From the NCBI GenBank assembly GCA_013298565.1, contig JAAFIC010000003.1, positions 23,855 to 87,854 on the forward strand: 64,000 nucleotides of DNA. Reading direction: 5' to 3'. This stretch comes from Alphaproteobacteria bacterium. GTDB lineage: Bacteria > Pseudomonadota > Alphaproteobacteria > Elsterales > Elsteraceae. The notes under the pieces are model-generated. The model had not been told where the DNA came from and did not search any database. It saw only the letters and a list, made by a program, of their open reading frames with translations. Numbering within the stretch: position 1 is the first letter of the stretch; each line of letters begins with the position of its first letter. Of this stretch, positions 1-10,124 are shown in pieces. The position numbers were made by a program, and so were the translations under genes.

Positions 1-951
1 GTTCAACCCGCCGCCGCTCCCCGATCGGCAACTCTCCACTCGCAACCGCGCAAAAGTTTCGTTGCCACCCCGACGGTTCGAAGCCTGAGCGAACGCGCTA
101 TGGCGTTTCTCAGTGCTGGCTATCCTGTGCATTTTCGCGGACCTGCGGGAACGGGCAAGACCACTCTTGCCTTTCACGTCGCAAGCCAGCTCGGGCGGCC
201 AATCATGCTGATTACCGGCGATGATGAGTTCGGCACCTCCGATCTCATCGGTAGCCAAGCTGGCTACCACACCCGGCGCGTTGTGGATCGCTATATCCAC
301 TCCGTTGTGAAGGTTGAGGAGGATGTCTCGCGAAAATGGGTCGATCAGCGCCTTACTACGGCCTGCGTTGAAGGTTATACGTTGATTTACGATGAGTTTA
401 CTCGGTCGCGGCCCAGTGCCAATAATGTACTGTTGGGCATCTTGGAAGAGCATCTGATGGTCCTCCCCACCTCTGAACGAGGTGAGGCTTATGTAAAGGT
501 TCATCCTGACTTTCGGGCAATCTTCACGTCTAACCCGGCAGAATACGTGGGCGTCCATCGCGCCCAGGATGCATTGAGCGACCGTCTGGTTACACTGGAT
601 GTCGAGGGCTACGATACTGTGACCGAAGTAGCCATAACGGTTGCTCGGTCTGGATTGCTGGTCGATGATGCGGTTCGTATCGTCAATATCGTCCGCAAAT
701 TTCGGGAAAGCGGTAAGTATACCGAAACTCCAACGATCCGAGCCTGTGTCATGATTGCCCGCGTGGCCGCCGCAAATAGTTATACTGTTTCATCGCGGGA
801 CGAACGCTTTGTTCGGCTTTGCTTGGATGTTTTATCGTCTAAAATCCTGCTTGATCGTGCTCATCGGCAGCAGTGGCGGGAGGATCAAGAGTTTCTAGAC
901 GCCCTAGTTCGCCGACGCGCCGACCCACCAACGCAGCCGAGGGATGCCTGA
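1..951 (+). CDS. gvpN: Gas vesicle AAA+ ATPase GvpN (5' partial)
   Basis: GvpN is a MoxR-like AAA+ ATPase needed to enlarge gas vesicles to full width. The reading frame is open to the first base of the window, and the codons before the ATG at 100 encode family-like sequence (FVATPTVRSLSERA), so the true start lies upstream and the ATG at 100 is internal. The Walker A motif GPAGTGKTT is at 139-165 and a Walker B-like LIYDEFTR at about 385-405. The stop TGA overlaps the next ATG (TGATG at 949-953), so translation is coupled to the following small gene. The major shell gene gvpA usually lies just upstream of gvpN and is not seen here. Confidence 0.93.
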   Translation, partial: VQPAAAPRSATLHSQPRKSFVATPTVRSLSERAMAFLSAGYPVHFRGPAGTGKTTLAFHVASQLGRPIMLITGDDEFGTSDLIGSQAGYHTRRVVDRYIHSVVKVEEDVSRKWVDQRLTTACVEGYTLIYDEFTRSRPSANNVLLGILEEHLMVLPTSERGEAYVKVHPDFRAIFTSNPAEYVGVHRAQDALSDRLVTLDVEGYDTVTEVAITVARSGLLVDDAVRIVNIVRKFRESGKYTETPTIRACVMIARVAAANSYTVSSRDERFVRLCLDVLSSKILLDRAHRQQWREDQEFLDALVRRRADPPTQPRDA

Positions 952-1268
952 TGCCACCTATTCAAACCTGTGCACTTCCTCGGCAAGCTATGGCGCGCCG
1001 ACGCCGCCCCGCGCATATGACGGGGGGGCTTGACAGTTTGATCGACGAGGCAGCTTCGCTCCAGCACGAACGGTCGCGGCTTGAACGCGAAATTGCTGTG
1101 TGGGAGGCAAAGCTGAGCGAGCGGCGACATCGGTTGTGGCAAGTTCTCCTTCGGCTGGACCAAGTGCAAGCAGAGTATGCCGAGAACGACGCCGCGCATC
1201 GTGCTCAAATTAATATAGGTATTGATCGGCCTCCAACTTCCCGAAGGCATGTGATTATTGAATATTAG
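951..1268 (+). CDS. Small coiled-coil protein of the gas-vesicle cluster
   Basis: A 105-residue protein whose start overlaps the gvpN stop (TGATG). The first 25 residues are basic (MARRRRP at about residues 14-20). Residues 30-85 are a charged, heptad-like helix rich in E, R, L and Q, predicted to be a coiled coil. I do not recognise the family. Its place inside the operon and its coupling to gvpN suggest an accessory gas-vesicle protein of the small helical type found in proteobacterial gvp clusters. The C-terminal 20 residues (from about IGIDRPP) look unstructured. About 120 bases without a gene follow; they hold only a weak 6-bp hairpin (CGGCAT/ATGCCG) near 1274-1297. Confidence 0.6.
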   Translation: MPPIQTCALPRQAMARRRRPAHMTGGLDSLIDEAASLQHERSRLEREIAVWEAKLSERRHRLWQVLLRLDQVQAEYAENDAAHRAQINIGIDRPPTSRRHVIIEY

Positions 1269-1388
1269 AGCGGCATACGTTTAGGTAAATGCCGTGTGCT
1301 GCTGTAATTGTTTACTCATTGCATTTTTTGTCGTCAGGCGATTCTACCTAACGGCAAAATGCGCTAACGGTCGCTGGAGTGCCTTATT

Positions 1389-1682
1389 GTGAACGATTTT
1401 CCCCTTGCACCCCTGCGCCTAACCGCTGCCCAAGCCGGGTTTCGTGCTCGGGAACAACTTGGCGACCTAACGGGTCTTAAGGCGCATACGATTGCTGCTA
1501 TCCATCCCGTTCCCGAAGGCTGGCGTATTGCGGTGGATGTGGTGGAGCGGTCTGCGGTGCCCGATGCTCAGGACCTGATGGCTACGTTTGAAGTACACCT
1601 TTCCCCGGACGGAGAGTTGCAGAGCTATAGCCGCAAACGGCGTTTCCTCCGCAAGGACATCCATATTGGAGAGGAATCATGA
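1389..1682 (+). CDS. gvpO: Gas vesicle protein GvpO
   Basis: A 97-residue protein matching the small GvpO family: an N-terminal helical part, then the core 'VPEGWRIAVDVVERSAVPD' followed by 'MATFEVHLSPDGEL' and a basic end 'YSRKRRFLRKD'. GvpO is a soluble protein required for gas-vesicle formation in haloarchaea and actinomycetes; its biochemical role is unclear. It starts with GTG, with GGAG about 10 bases upstream. A gap of about 120 bases separates it from the upstream pair, so it could have its own promoter. The next gene follows after 28 bases with a GGGGGAA ribosome-binding site. Confidence 0.82.
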   Translation: MNDFPLAPLRLTAAQAGFRAREQLGDLTGLKAHTIAAIHPVPEGWRIAVDVVERSAVPDAQDLMATFEVHLSPDGELQSYSRKRRFLRKDIHIGEES

Positions 1683-1710
1683 GGACTCAGCGCGCGCGGG
1701 GGAAACGCTA

Positions 1711-2055
1711 ATGGCTGGCGGGTCGATTGTTCACAGCACCCAGTCCAGCAGTCTGGCCGATATCCTTGAGCGAGTGCTCGATAAAGGCATTGTCGTTGCT
1801 GGGGATATCTCCATTTCGTTGGTGGGTGTGGAGCTTCTTACGATTAAAATCCGGCTGGTGATTGCCAGTGTGGACAAAGCGAAAGAAATTGGAATCGACT
1901 GGTGGAACCAGCCTCTCGCTATTCCTGCGAGCACTGGTCCCGCGAGCACTGGTCCCTCAAGCGCTGGCACCAGCGAACTCGCCGAGATTGCCCGCCGGTT
2001 AGAGCGGCTGGAAGCCCGCCTCGCCATACCCCATTCGGAAGGCAAGATTCCATGA
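1711..2055 (+). CDS. gvpJ: GvpA/GvpJ-family gas vesicle protein
   Basis: A 114-residue GvpA-family protein. The core from about residue 13, 'SLADILERVLDKGIVVAGD' then 'SISLVGVELLTIKIRLVIAS', is the GvpA/J/M fold. The 'VVAGDI' stretch and the 'GIDWW' at the end of the domain point to the minor GvpJ/GvpS type, not the major shell protein GvpA. After the domain come a short tandem ASTGP linker and a C-terminal helix (ELAEIARRLERLEARL). The start was chosen for its GGGGGAAACGCTA leader and lack of overlap with gvpO. The stop overlaps the start of the next gene (ATGA). Confidence 0.85.
   Translation: MAGGSIVHSTQSSSLADILERVLDKGIVVAGDISISLVGVELLTIKIRLVIASVDKAKEIGIDWWNQPLAIPASTGPASTGPSSAGTSELAEIARRLERLEARLAIPHSEGKIP
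1927..1971 (+). repeat. 15-bp tandem repeat inside the gvpJ-like gene
   Basis: Two perfect copies of GCGAGCACTGGTCCC (1927-1941 and 1942-1956) and a third degenerate copy (1957-1971). They encode the linker ASTGP-ASTGP-SSAGT between the shell-type domain and the C-terminal helix. Copy number could vary by slippage. Confidence 0.85.
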
Positions 2056-2813
2056 GTCTCTGTTACCTCTATGCGCTGGTCCGGCAGAACACCCTTACTC
2101 TGCCGCTCGATCCTGCCCCCCCCCTTGTGGGCGGTGCAAACGTGCCGCTTAGGCTAACGGGGGCCGGGGCGGTTGCGGCGCTTTGGAGTCCGCTTGAGCA
2201 ATCGACCGTAGAACCGCGTCGGCGAGACCTTCTCGCCCACACTAAAGTTTTAGAAGCGGCGATGGTGCAAACCCTCGTGCTTCCTGTTCGCTTTGGCATC
2301 GCGGTGCCTGCCGACGATCTTGTGAAGTTGCTTGCACGGCATCAAGCCGAGATTGACGCCGCGCTGGAGCGCCTTACTGGCAAGATGGAAGTGGGGCTGA
2401 AAGTCGAATGGCATCTGCCCGAAGTTCTCGTAAAACTTCTCGATCTGGATCCGGAGTTGCAGCGTTTAAAGCAACTTACGGCCCGCAATGGCGGCTATCA
2501 CGAGCGCTTAAGGTTCGGTGAGATGATGGCGGCTAAAGCACAGGCAGCCCGTGCGCTTCTGGCGCAGAGGATACTCACCGAGCTTGCCCCCCATATCACC
2601 GCGACTGAGGAAAAGCTGATTTCGGTGAGCGCTGAGAATCTTGTGCTTGATGCGGCTTTTTTGCTGGATACGGCGCGGCTGCCCGATTTCGAGCGCGCGT
2701 TGGAAGTATTGGATGCAGCCCTAGCGAACGATCCAACCGTCGGCAACCCGCTCGCGTTCAAACTTGTGGCCCCCGTACCCCCCTTTACCTTCGCCTCGCT
2801 GCGACTGGAGTAA
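2052..2813 (+). CDS. gvpL: GvpF/GvpL family gas vesicle protein (copy 1)
   Basis: A 253-residue GvpL/GvpF protein. The N-terminal ferredoxin-like part 'LCYLYALVRQ' and the motif 'VLPVRFGIAVPADDLVKLL' are typical, as is the C-terminal 'FKLVAPVPPFTFASL'. Proteins of this family are minor vesicle components or assembly factors that interact with GvpA and other Gvp proteins. The ATG overlaps the stop of the gvpJ-like gene (ATGA), which fixes the start. The length is in the normal range of the family. It is the first of three paralogues in this operon. Confidence 0.9.
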   Translation: MSLCYLYALVRQNTLTLPLDPAPPLVGGANVPLRLTGAGAVAALWSPLEQSTVEPRRRDLLAHTKVLEAAMVQTLVLPVRFGIAVPADDLVKLLARHQAEIDAALERLTGKMEVGLKVEWHLPEVLVKLLDLDPELQRLKQLTARNGGYHERLRFGEMMAAKAQAARALLAQRILTELAPHITATEEKLISVSAENLVLDAAFLLDTARLPDFERALEVLDAALANDPTVGNPLAFKLVAPVPPFTFASLRLE

Positions 2814-2820
2814 CACGGGG

Positions 2821-3066
2821 ATGGGATTGTTTGGATTGCTCTTTTCCCCCTTCACCCTGCCGGTTAAAGGTGCCGTTGCCGTCATTGGCAAGTTAAACGA
2901 CGCCATCGAAGATGATTATTACGATCCGCATCAGATAAAGCAGCAACTCGAACGGCTTTCGGCGCAGGTTGACGCGGGGACGCTGAGCGAGGATGCTTAT
3001 GACGAATTAGAGGTGAGCCTACTGGAGCGGTTACGCGTGGGGCTTGGGCGGATAAGAAGGGAATAA
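2821..3066 (+). CDS. gvpG: Gas vesicle protein GvpG
   Basis: An 81-residue GvpG protein. It begins with the family signature 'MGLFGLLFSPFTLPVKG', followed by a charged helix with 'QIKQQLERLSAQVDAG' and 'LSEDAYDELEVSLLERL'. GvpG is a small helical accessory protein needed for vesicle formation that interacts with other minor Gvp proteins. It starts 7 bases after the first gvpF/L and is followed after 2 bases by the second, between two members of the family as in many gvp clusters. Confidence 0.92.
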   Translation: MGLFGLLFSPFTLPVKGAVAVIGKLNDAIEDDYYDPHQIKQQLERLSAQVDAGTLSEDAYDELEVSLLERLRVGLGRIRRE

Positions 3067-3068
3067 CA

Positions 3069-3737
3069 ATGGCGGTCGCATGGCTTTTCGCCGTGCTTAG
3101 GGATGCGTCAGCTCATCGGTTGCCACCGTTTGACGGGATAATCGGTGTGGCTAATGCTGGCTTGTTCGGCTTAGCGTTTCCTCATCCCGGCGGTGAAACG
3201 GATGATCCAGAAGTTGTGCGAGCCATAGCCCTCAAAATGGCTGCTATGACCCAAAAAGCCTGGGGCGCGGTTGGTCTGCTCCCTGTGCGGTTTGGAACCT
3301 TAGTTGACGGCCCCCAAGCACTGAGCGACCTGCTGGAAAAGAACCGCGCCGATTTTGCTGCGCGGCTCACGATGCTTGAAGATACGGCGGAATGGGAACT
3401 CCGCATTAGTGTTGATACGCAGCCGATATTGCAGGATAAATCGGCTCGAGGGCGCGATTTTTTGTTAAGGAAGCGCGAAAAACTACAACAAACTTCCTCA
3501 AATTCCACTCTTTTTGATCAAATAAATATTTCTGATACTTTAGACGGCCTTGCTATTGCGTATCATCAATTGCCAGCCGACGATCCGCTGCTGCGACGCT
3601 GGGTTGTGCTGACGCAACGCGGCAGTGCTGGGACCGAGGAGAGGTTCGATGCCTGGGGGGCGCTGCTCGCCCAACGCGGGTTGAGCGCTAAGGTGATTGG
3701 CCCTTGGCCTCCCTATCATTTTGGGGCTGCGCCATGA
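3069..3737 (+). CDS. gvpF: GvpF/GvpL family gas vesicle protein (copy 2)
   Basis: A 222-residue member of the GvpF/GvpL family. It shows 'VAWLFAVLRDA' at the N-terminus, 'GLLPVRFGTLVDGPQALSDLL' in the middle and the canonical ending 'VIGPWPPYHF'. It is closer to standard GvpF/GvpL than the third copy. Its last bases overlap the start of the following short GvpA-family gene by 4 bases (ATGACG inside the stop region), so the two are probably translationally coupled. Confidence 0.9.
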   Translation: MAVAWLFAVLRDASAHRLPPFDGIIGVANAGLFGLAFPHPGGETDDPEVVRAIALKMAAMTQKAWGAVGLLPVRFGTLVDGPQALSDLLEKNRADFAARLTMLEDTAEWELRISVDTQPILQDKSARGRDFLLRKREKLQQTSSNSTLFDQINISDTLDGLAIAYHQLPADDPLLRRWVVLTQRGSAGTEERFDAWGALLAQRGLSAKVIGPWPPYHFGAAP

Positions 3738-3928
3738 CGCAGCCGGGCAACGTCAGTCTCGTCGAACTGGTGGATAGAATTGTTGCGTCCGGTGTCGTGG
3801 TCGTCGGTGACGTGACGCTTTCGGTTGCGGATGTCGATCTTCTTTACGTTGGACTGAGACTAGTGCTAACCCCCGCGCACAAGGGGCCGACTGTGCGAAG
3901 CCTTTTGCCGACGGACCGTGTAGAATGA
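3734..3928 (+). CDS. gvpM: Short GvpA-family protein (GvpM/GvpS-like)
   Basis: A 64-residue protein made almost entirely of the GvpA-family core: 'SLVELVDRIVASGVVVVGD' followed by 'VTLSVADVDLLYVGLRLVL'. Compared with GvpA it has the 'VVGDVTLSVADV' variant seen in the minor GvpM/GvpJ/GvpS proteins, which act in the nucleation or tip structure of the vesicle. Its ends overlap both neighbours (4 bases with gvpF/L copy 2, ATGA with copy 3). The choice of M, S or J as a name is uncertain. Confidence 0.8.
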   Translation: MTQPGNVSLVELVDRIVASGVVVVGDVTLSVADVDLLYVGLRLVLTPAHKGPTVRSLLPTDRVE

Positions 3929-4635
3929 ATTTCCGGTTACTGGGCGTCGCGGCGGCGGATAGCGCTGCGCCTCAGTTCGCTGATCCGCTTATCACCGGGC
4001 TACTTCAGATTGATGTCTCGGCTGGGATCCGAGCTTGGGCCGAAAGCGCCGTTCCGGTCTTGGGGGTTTCTGTGCCGCTTGCCGCCGTGCAAGCCTTTCA
4101 TGCTCAATGCTCCGCGCTTTGGATCGCAGGGAGCGGTTTCGTGCCGCACCCCTATCATCCAGCGGTGTGGGAGCAAGATGCGCTCCTGAATGCCTTAGTG
4201 CACTCTGCACAGATGTGGCGCGAAACGGTTAACATCGTGCGAGGTGCCGCAGAAATCGGGGCGCGTTGGCAATGGCCGCGTGGGGCAGGGCAGGGTCAGC
4301 GCGGCGCTGCGCGGTTACGCGCCCGGCAAGATCAGCGGAGGGAGGAGCGTGCGGCGGCTGATCGCCTGATGACGGCTGCGGCGGATCGTATCGTTGCCCG
4401 TCGCGTCCGTTGGAGGCTCACTGAAAGCGCTCTTATCGCGGCCCTCCTCGTTCCCCAAGAGGCCGCGACAGAGGGGCTTGCAGTCCTTGCTGAGCTTAAG
4501 GACCGGTTTGCCGGGGAGCCGGTTCCGTGTGGTGCGCCTTTGCCTCCCTATAGTTTCAGCCCGCTGCTGTTGCCTGGCAACCCTGTCGGCCAACTGCCGC
4601 CCCTAGGACTGGAGATCTATGATGCCTCCTCCTGA
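3925..4635 (+). CDS. Divergent GvpF/GvpL-like protein (copy 3)
   Basis: A 236-residue protein in the GvpF/L position of the operon. The N-terminal half is divergent, but the C-terminal segment 'CGAPLPPYSFSPLLLPG' matches the GvpF/L ending (GPWPPYxF), and the lengths agree. Between them lies a very arginine-rich helix (ARLRARQDQRREERAAADRL at about 130-150). It is coupled to the preceding gene by ATGA and overlaps gvpK by about 14 bases. The assignment to GvpF/L rests mainly on the C-terminal motif and the context. Confidence 0.65.
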   Translation: MNFRLLGVAAADSAAPQFADPLITGLLQIDVSAGIRAWAESAVPVLGVSVPLAAVQAFHAQCSALWIAGSGFVPHPYHPAVWEQDALLNALVHSAQMWRETVNIVRGAAEIGARWQWPRGAGQGQRGAARLRARQDQRREERAAADRLMTAAADRIVARRVRWRLTESALIAALLVPQEAATEGLAVLAELKDRFAGEPVPCGAPLPPYSFSPLLLPGNPVGQLPPLGLEIYDASS

Positions 4636-4927
4636 TCCGCTTGCAGAACTCGACCGTCTCCGGTTGATGATGAGCCAAAACCCCGATGCGTTAGGTCGGG
4701 ATTTGGCACGCCTCGTTCTCGCCCTCATTGATTTTCTGCGCGAGCTTCTGGAACGCCAGGCCGTGCGGCAGTTGGACGAGGGCGGTATAACGGATGCCGA
4801 GGCCGATCGGTTGGGCGACGCTTTCTATGCCCTTGATGCCACACTCGACCGGCTTTGTGCGGAATTTGGCCTCCAGCGCGCGGACCTAAACCTCTCCCTG
4901 GGGCCGCTCGGTCGTCTCCTAGAGTAG
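4622..4927 (+). CDS. gvpK: Gas vesicle protein GvpK
   Basis: A 101-residue GvpK protein. The sequence 'LVLALIDFLRELLERQAVRQL' (here split by the family helix), then 'ITDAEADRLGDAFYALDATL' and the ending 'LNLSLGPLGRLL' is the family signature. GvpK is a minor gas-vesicle assembly protein. There are two adjacent ATG codons at 4619 and 4622; the second lies 7 bases after GGAG (4611-4614) and is preferred. This is the last gene of the operon. Only 25 bases separate it from the end of hemB on the other strand, and I see no clear terminator hairpin there. Confidence 0.93.
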   Translation: MPPPDPLAELDRLRLMMSQNPDALGRDLARLVLALIDFLRELLERQAVRQLDEGGITDAEADRLGDAFYALDATLDRLCAEFGLQRADLNLSLGPLGRLLE

Positions 4928-4952
4928 CGAAAAAACGCTGTTGTTTCGGTGC

Positions 4953-7264
<2,312 letters not shown>

Positions 7265-7272
<8 letters not shown>

Positions 7273-8353
7273 GGGTTTGTTACCAGAAAGCGTGCTGTTC
7301 GAGACCACGAACGGCGTTCTCACCATCACGCTTAACCGCCCGAAAGCGCTGAATGCCCTGTCGCTGGAGATGATCCGGGCGATGGACCCGATGTTGCGGC
7401 GGGCGGCGCAAGATGCGTCTGTGCGCTGTGTGGTTCTGCAAGGCGCGGGCGAGCGGGCGTTTTGTGCGGGCGGCGATGTGCGCGCGGTGGCGCAAGCGGT
7501 CAATGCAGGTGATATGGCCGTGGCGGATGCGTTCTTCCGGGAGGAATATACCCTTAACCATCTGCTGCACACTTACCCGAAGCCGATTATATCGCTCATT
7601 CACGGCGTTTGCATGGGTGGCGGCGTTGGGCTTTCGGCGCATGGGCCGCTGCGGGTGGTGGCGGAAAGCCTGCTGTTTGCCATGCCGGAAACCGGGATTG
7701 GCCTGTTCCCCGATGTCGGCGGTACTTGGGTGCTGAACAGGATGCCGGGGGAAATCGGTCTCTATCTCGGCCTTACTGGGGCGCGCTTGGCGGCGGCGGA
7801 TGCCTGCGCGATTGGGTTTGCCACCCATCACGTGAAAGATGCCGATCTTCCGGCACTCCGGGCGGCGCTCGTCGAAGCGGCACCGGGAACCGAGGCGGAA
7901 GCAGACGCGGTTATCAGCCGTTTCGATCAACCGCGCGGCGAGAGTGCTTTGCTGGCCCAACAAGCGCAGATTGATCGCTTGTTCGCAGGCGATTCTATCG
8001 AGGCTATTCTAGCGGCGCTTGAGGCCGATGGCAGCGATTGGGCTAAGGTGCAGGCCGAAACCTTGCGCCACAAGTCGCCAACCAGCCTCAAGATCACGCT
8101 GGCGCAACTGCGCGGCGGGAAGGGGCTGGATATTGCGGCGGTGTTCGTCCGGGAATATCGCCTTAGCCAGCACTGCATGGCCGGGCCAGACTTCCGCGAA
8201 GGCATTCGCGCGCTGCTGATTGACAAGGATCACGCGCCGAAATGGTCGCCTGCAACCTTGGCTGCGGTCACGCCGTTGTTGGTGGAGAGCTTCTTTGCGC
8301 CGTTACCAGGCCGCGAGTTGGATTTAAGCGTTAATGCGGGGCTAACCGCGTAA
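7265..8353 (+). CDS. 3-hydroxyisobutyryl-CoA hydrolase (enoyl-CoA hydratase/isomerase family)
   Basis: A 362-residue crotonase-fold protein. '[14 protein letters not shown]' and '[20 protein letters not shown]' form the oxyanion hole, and '[19 protein letters not shown]'-like sequence ([12 protein letters not shown]) is the marker that separates 3-hydroxyisobutyryl-CoA hydrolases from ordinary hydratases. The extra C-terminal region '[20 protein letters not shown]' is also typical of this branch. It hydrolyses 3-hydroxyisobutyryl-CoA in valine catabolism. GAGGG lies 4 bases before the ATG at 7265; an in-frame ATG at 7253 is less likely. Confidence 0.92.
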
Positions 8354-8376
8354 CGAGAAAACGGGAGGGTGGCATC

Positions 8377-9267
8377 ATGGCGGCAGTCGCTTTTATCGGT
8401 TTGGGCAATATGGGGCGTCCAATGGCGCTCAATCTGGTGAAAGCGGGTCATGCCTTGCGCGTGTTCGACCTTAACCCGGCGGCAGTGGCAGCGCTGGTAG
8501 CAGCGGGCGCGGTTGCGGCCTCAACACCGGGGGAGGCTGCGGCAGGGGCTGAGATTATTGTCTCGATGCTGCCAGCAGGCCCGCACGTACGCGATGTGTA
8601 TAGCAGCGCGGGCGGTGTGTTCGACAGATTAGCGCCGGGTGGGCTGTGTATAGATTGCTCGACCATTGATGTAGCCACTGCGCGCGATGTGGGCGATACG
8701 GCGGCCCAGCGCGGTTTCGGCTTCGTCGATGCGCCCGTTTCAGGCGGCACCTCCGGCGCGGAGGCGGGTACGCTCACTTTCATGGTCGGCGGCCCCGCAG
8801 CGGCTTTTGCGGTAGCACAACCCTTTTTGGCGGCGATGGGCAAGACGATTGTTCACGCGGGCGGGGCTGGGAACGGGCAGGCTGCAAAAATCTGCAATAA
8901 CATGATCCTTGGCATTAGTATGATTGCCGTCTCCGAAGCCTTTGCGATGGCGGAGAGGCTGGGGCTTGACGCGCAAACCCTGTTCGATATTAGCTCGAAG
9001 TCTTCCGGGCAATGTTGGGCGATGACCTCCTACTGCCCGGCCCCCGGCCCAGTGCCGACATCCCCGGCTAATCGCGACTACATGCCCGGCTTTGCCGCCT
9101 CTATGATGCTGAAAGACTTAGAGTTAGCTGAAAAAGAATCTAAATCTGTTGGCTCTGCAACTCCAATGGGGCATCTGGCGGCAAAGCTCTACCGTGACTA
9201 CTGCGACCAAGGTGCTGGTGGTTCTGACTTCTCCGGCATTATTCAGATGCTAGCCAAAGGCGCGTGA
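8377..9267 (+). CDS. mmsB: 3-hydroxyisobutyrate dehydrogenase
   Basis: A 296-residue NAD-dependent beta-hydroxyacid dehydrogenase. The Rossmann motif 'FIGLGNMGRPMALNLVKAGH' opens the protein. The substrate-binding signature 'DAPVSGGTSGAEAGTLTFMV' and the catalytic-lysine helix 'GQAAKICNNMILG' follow. The end, with 'YMPGFAASMMLKDLELAEKE', is typical of the 3-hydroxyisobutyrate enzyme. It oxidises 3-hydroxyisobutyrate to methylmalonate semialdehyde, the step after the hydrolase just upstream. A GGGAGGG ribosome-binding site precedes the ATG. Confidence 0.95.
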   Translation: MAAVAFIGLGNMGRPMALNLVKAGHALRVFDLNPAAVAALVAAGAVAASTPGEAAAGAEIIVSMLPAGPHVRDVYSSAGGVFDRLAPGGLCIDCSTIDVATARDVGDTAAQRGFGFVDAPVSGGTSGAEAGTLTFMVGGPAAAFAVAQPFLAAMGKTIVHAGGAGNGQAAKICNNMILGISMIAVSEAFAMAERLGLDAQTLFDISSKSSGQCWAMTSYCPAPGPVPTSPANRDYMPGFAASMMLKDLELAEKESKSVGSATPMGHLAAKLYRDYCDQGAGGSDFSGIIQMLAKGA

Positions 9268-9334
9268 AAGCGGTATCAAGAGAATAACTTACCCCCCTAA
9301 ACCTCGGTGCGACCTTCAATAAAATAGGAAGACC

Positions 9335-9808
9335 GTGCCCAAGGAGAAAAACGTGAAGGCCGCATATCTGGAGGCAATCCGGCTCACTGAGCGTCTGCAT
9401 CGTCAGTTTCTGGAACTGGTTAAGAGCGAGCTTGATCGCCTTGGTATCGAGGATATCAACAATGTTCAGGCCTTTATCCTGTTCAATATCGGTAGTGACG
9501 ATCTAACCGTCGGTGAACTTACCAACCGGGGCTATTACCTTGGCTCCAACGTGTCGTACAATGTGCGGAAAATGGTGGAAAACGGCTACTTGATGCAGGA
9601 GCGCTCTACCCATGACCGTCGGTCGATCCGGGTTAAACTGTCAGACAAGGGCTTGGAACTCGGTCAAGTAATGGACGCGATGTTCGACCGGCAGATTGCT
9701 GCCCTGGGCGAAGTTGCGACCGATGCCGAACTGACCAGCGCCACCAATACGTTCCGCCGCTTGGAGCGTTTTTGGATCAGTATGCTGGATTATGGCTTGC
9801 GGTCTTAA
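9335..9808 (+). CDS. ldtR: MarR-family regulator of the LdtR type
   Basis: A 157-residue winged-helix MarR protein. The helix-turn-helix part runs through 'DLTVGELTNRGYYLGSNVSY' and 'VRKMVENGYLMQERSTHDRR', and the characteristic 'IEDINNVQAFILFNIG' matches the LdtR branch of alphaproteobacteria, where it controls an L,D-transpeptidase and stress tolerance. Two GTG starts are possible: 9335, and 9353, which has the stronger AAGGAG site 7 bases upstream. No transpeptidase gene is adjacent, so the target is presumably elsewhere. Confidence 0.82.
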   Translation: MPKEKNVKAAYLEAIRLTERLHRQFLELVKSELDRLGIEDINNVQAFILFNIGSDDLTVGELTNRGYYLGSNVSYNVRKMVENGYLMQERSTHDRRSIRVKLSDKGLELGQVMDAMFDRQIAALGEVATDAELTSATNTFRRLERFWISMLDYGLRS

Positions 9809-9812
9809 CCCT

Positions 9813-9840
9813 TGGGGGCAGAACGGCCCCAGTTTCTTAT
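9813..9840 (+). terminator. Weak terminator-like hairpin after ldtR
   Basis: GGGGC (9815-9819) pairs with GCCCC (9826-9830) around a 6-base loop, followed by AGTTTCTTATT. The stem is short and the T-run is interrupted, so termination here is only a possibility. Confidence 0.3.
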
Positions 9841-9899
9841 TCGCCTCGCTCCCCGAACCTGCTAAAGTTAAAGCCGTATTGAGGAAAAGGGAGGCAGTT

Positions 9900-10124
9900 A
9901 TGGTTGCGCTTAAACTGCATCGTATCGGCGATGAAATCGGCGTCGTTCTCCCAAAAGAGGCGCTGGCGGCCCTAGGCTTGGGCGAGGGCGATGTCGTTTA
10001 TATGTCCGAAAGGCCTAACGGCGCGCCTGCCGTTTTGATAGAGACGCAACATCAGAGCCAGCTTGAGGCCGCGCGCGCGATCATGCAGCGCCGCCGCGAT
10101 GTTTTGCGCGTTCTTGCCCAATGA
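9900..10124 (+). CDS. AbrB/MazE-type antitoxin
   Basis: A 74-residue protein with a swapped-hairpin AbrB/MazE fold: 'LKLHRIGDEIGVVLPKEAL' followed by 'LGLGEGDVVYMSERPNG'. The C-terminal helix 'QSQLEAARAIMQRRRDVLRV' probably neutralises the toxin. AAAAGGGAGG lies just upstream of the ATG. It overlaps the Doc-type toxin gene by 4 bases (ATGA), the usual antitoxin-first arrangement. Such antitoxins normally also bind and repress their own promoter. Confidence 0.85.
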   Translation: MVALKLHRIGDEIGVVLPKEALAALGLGEGDVVYMSERPNGAPAVLIETQHQSQLEAARAIMQRRRDVLRVLAQ

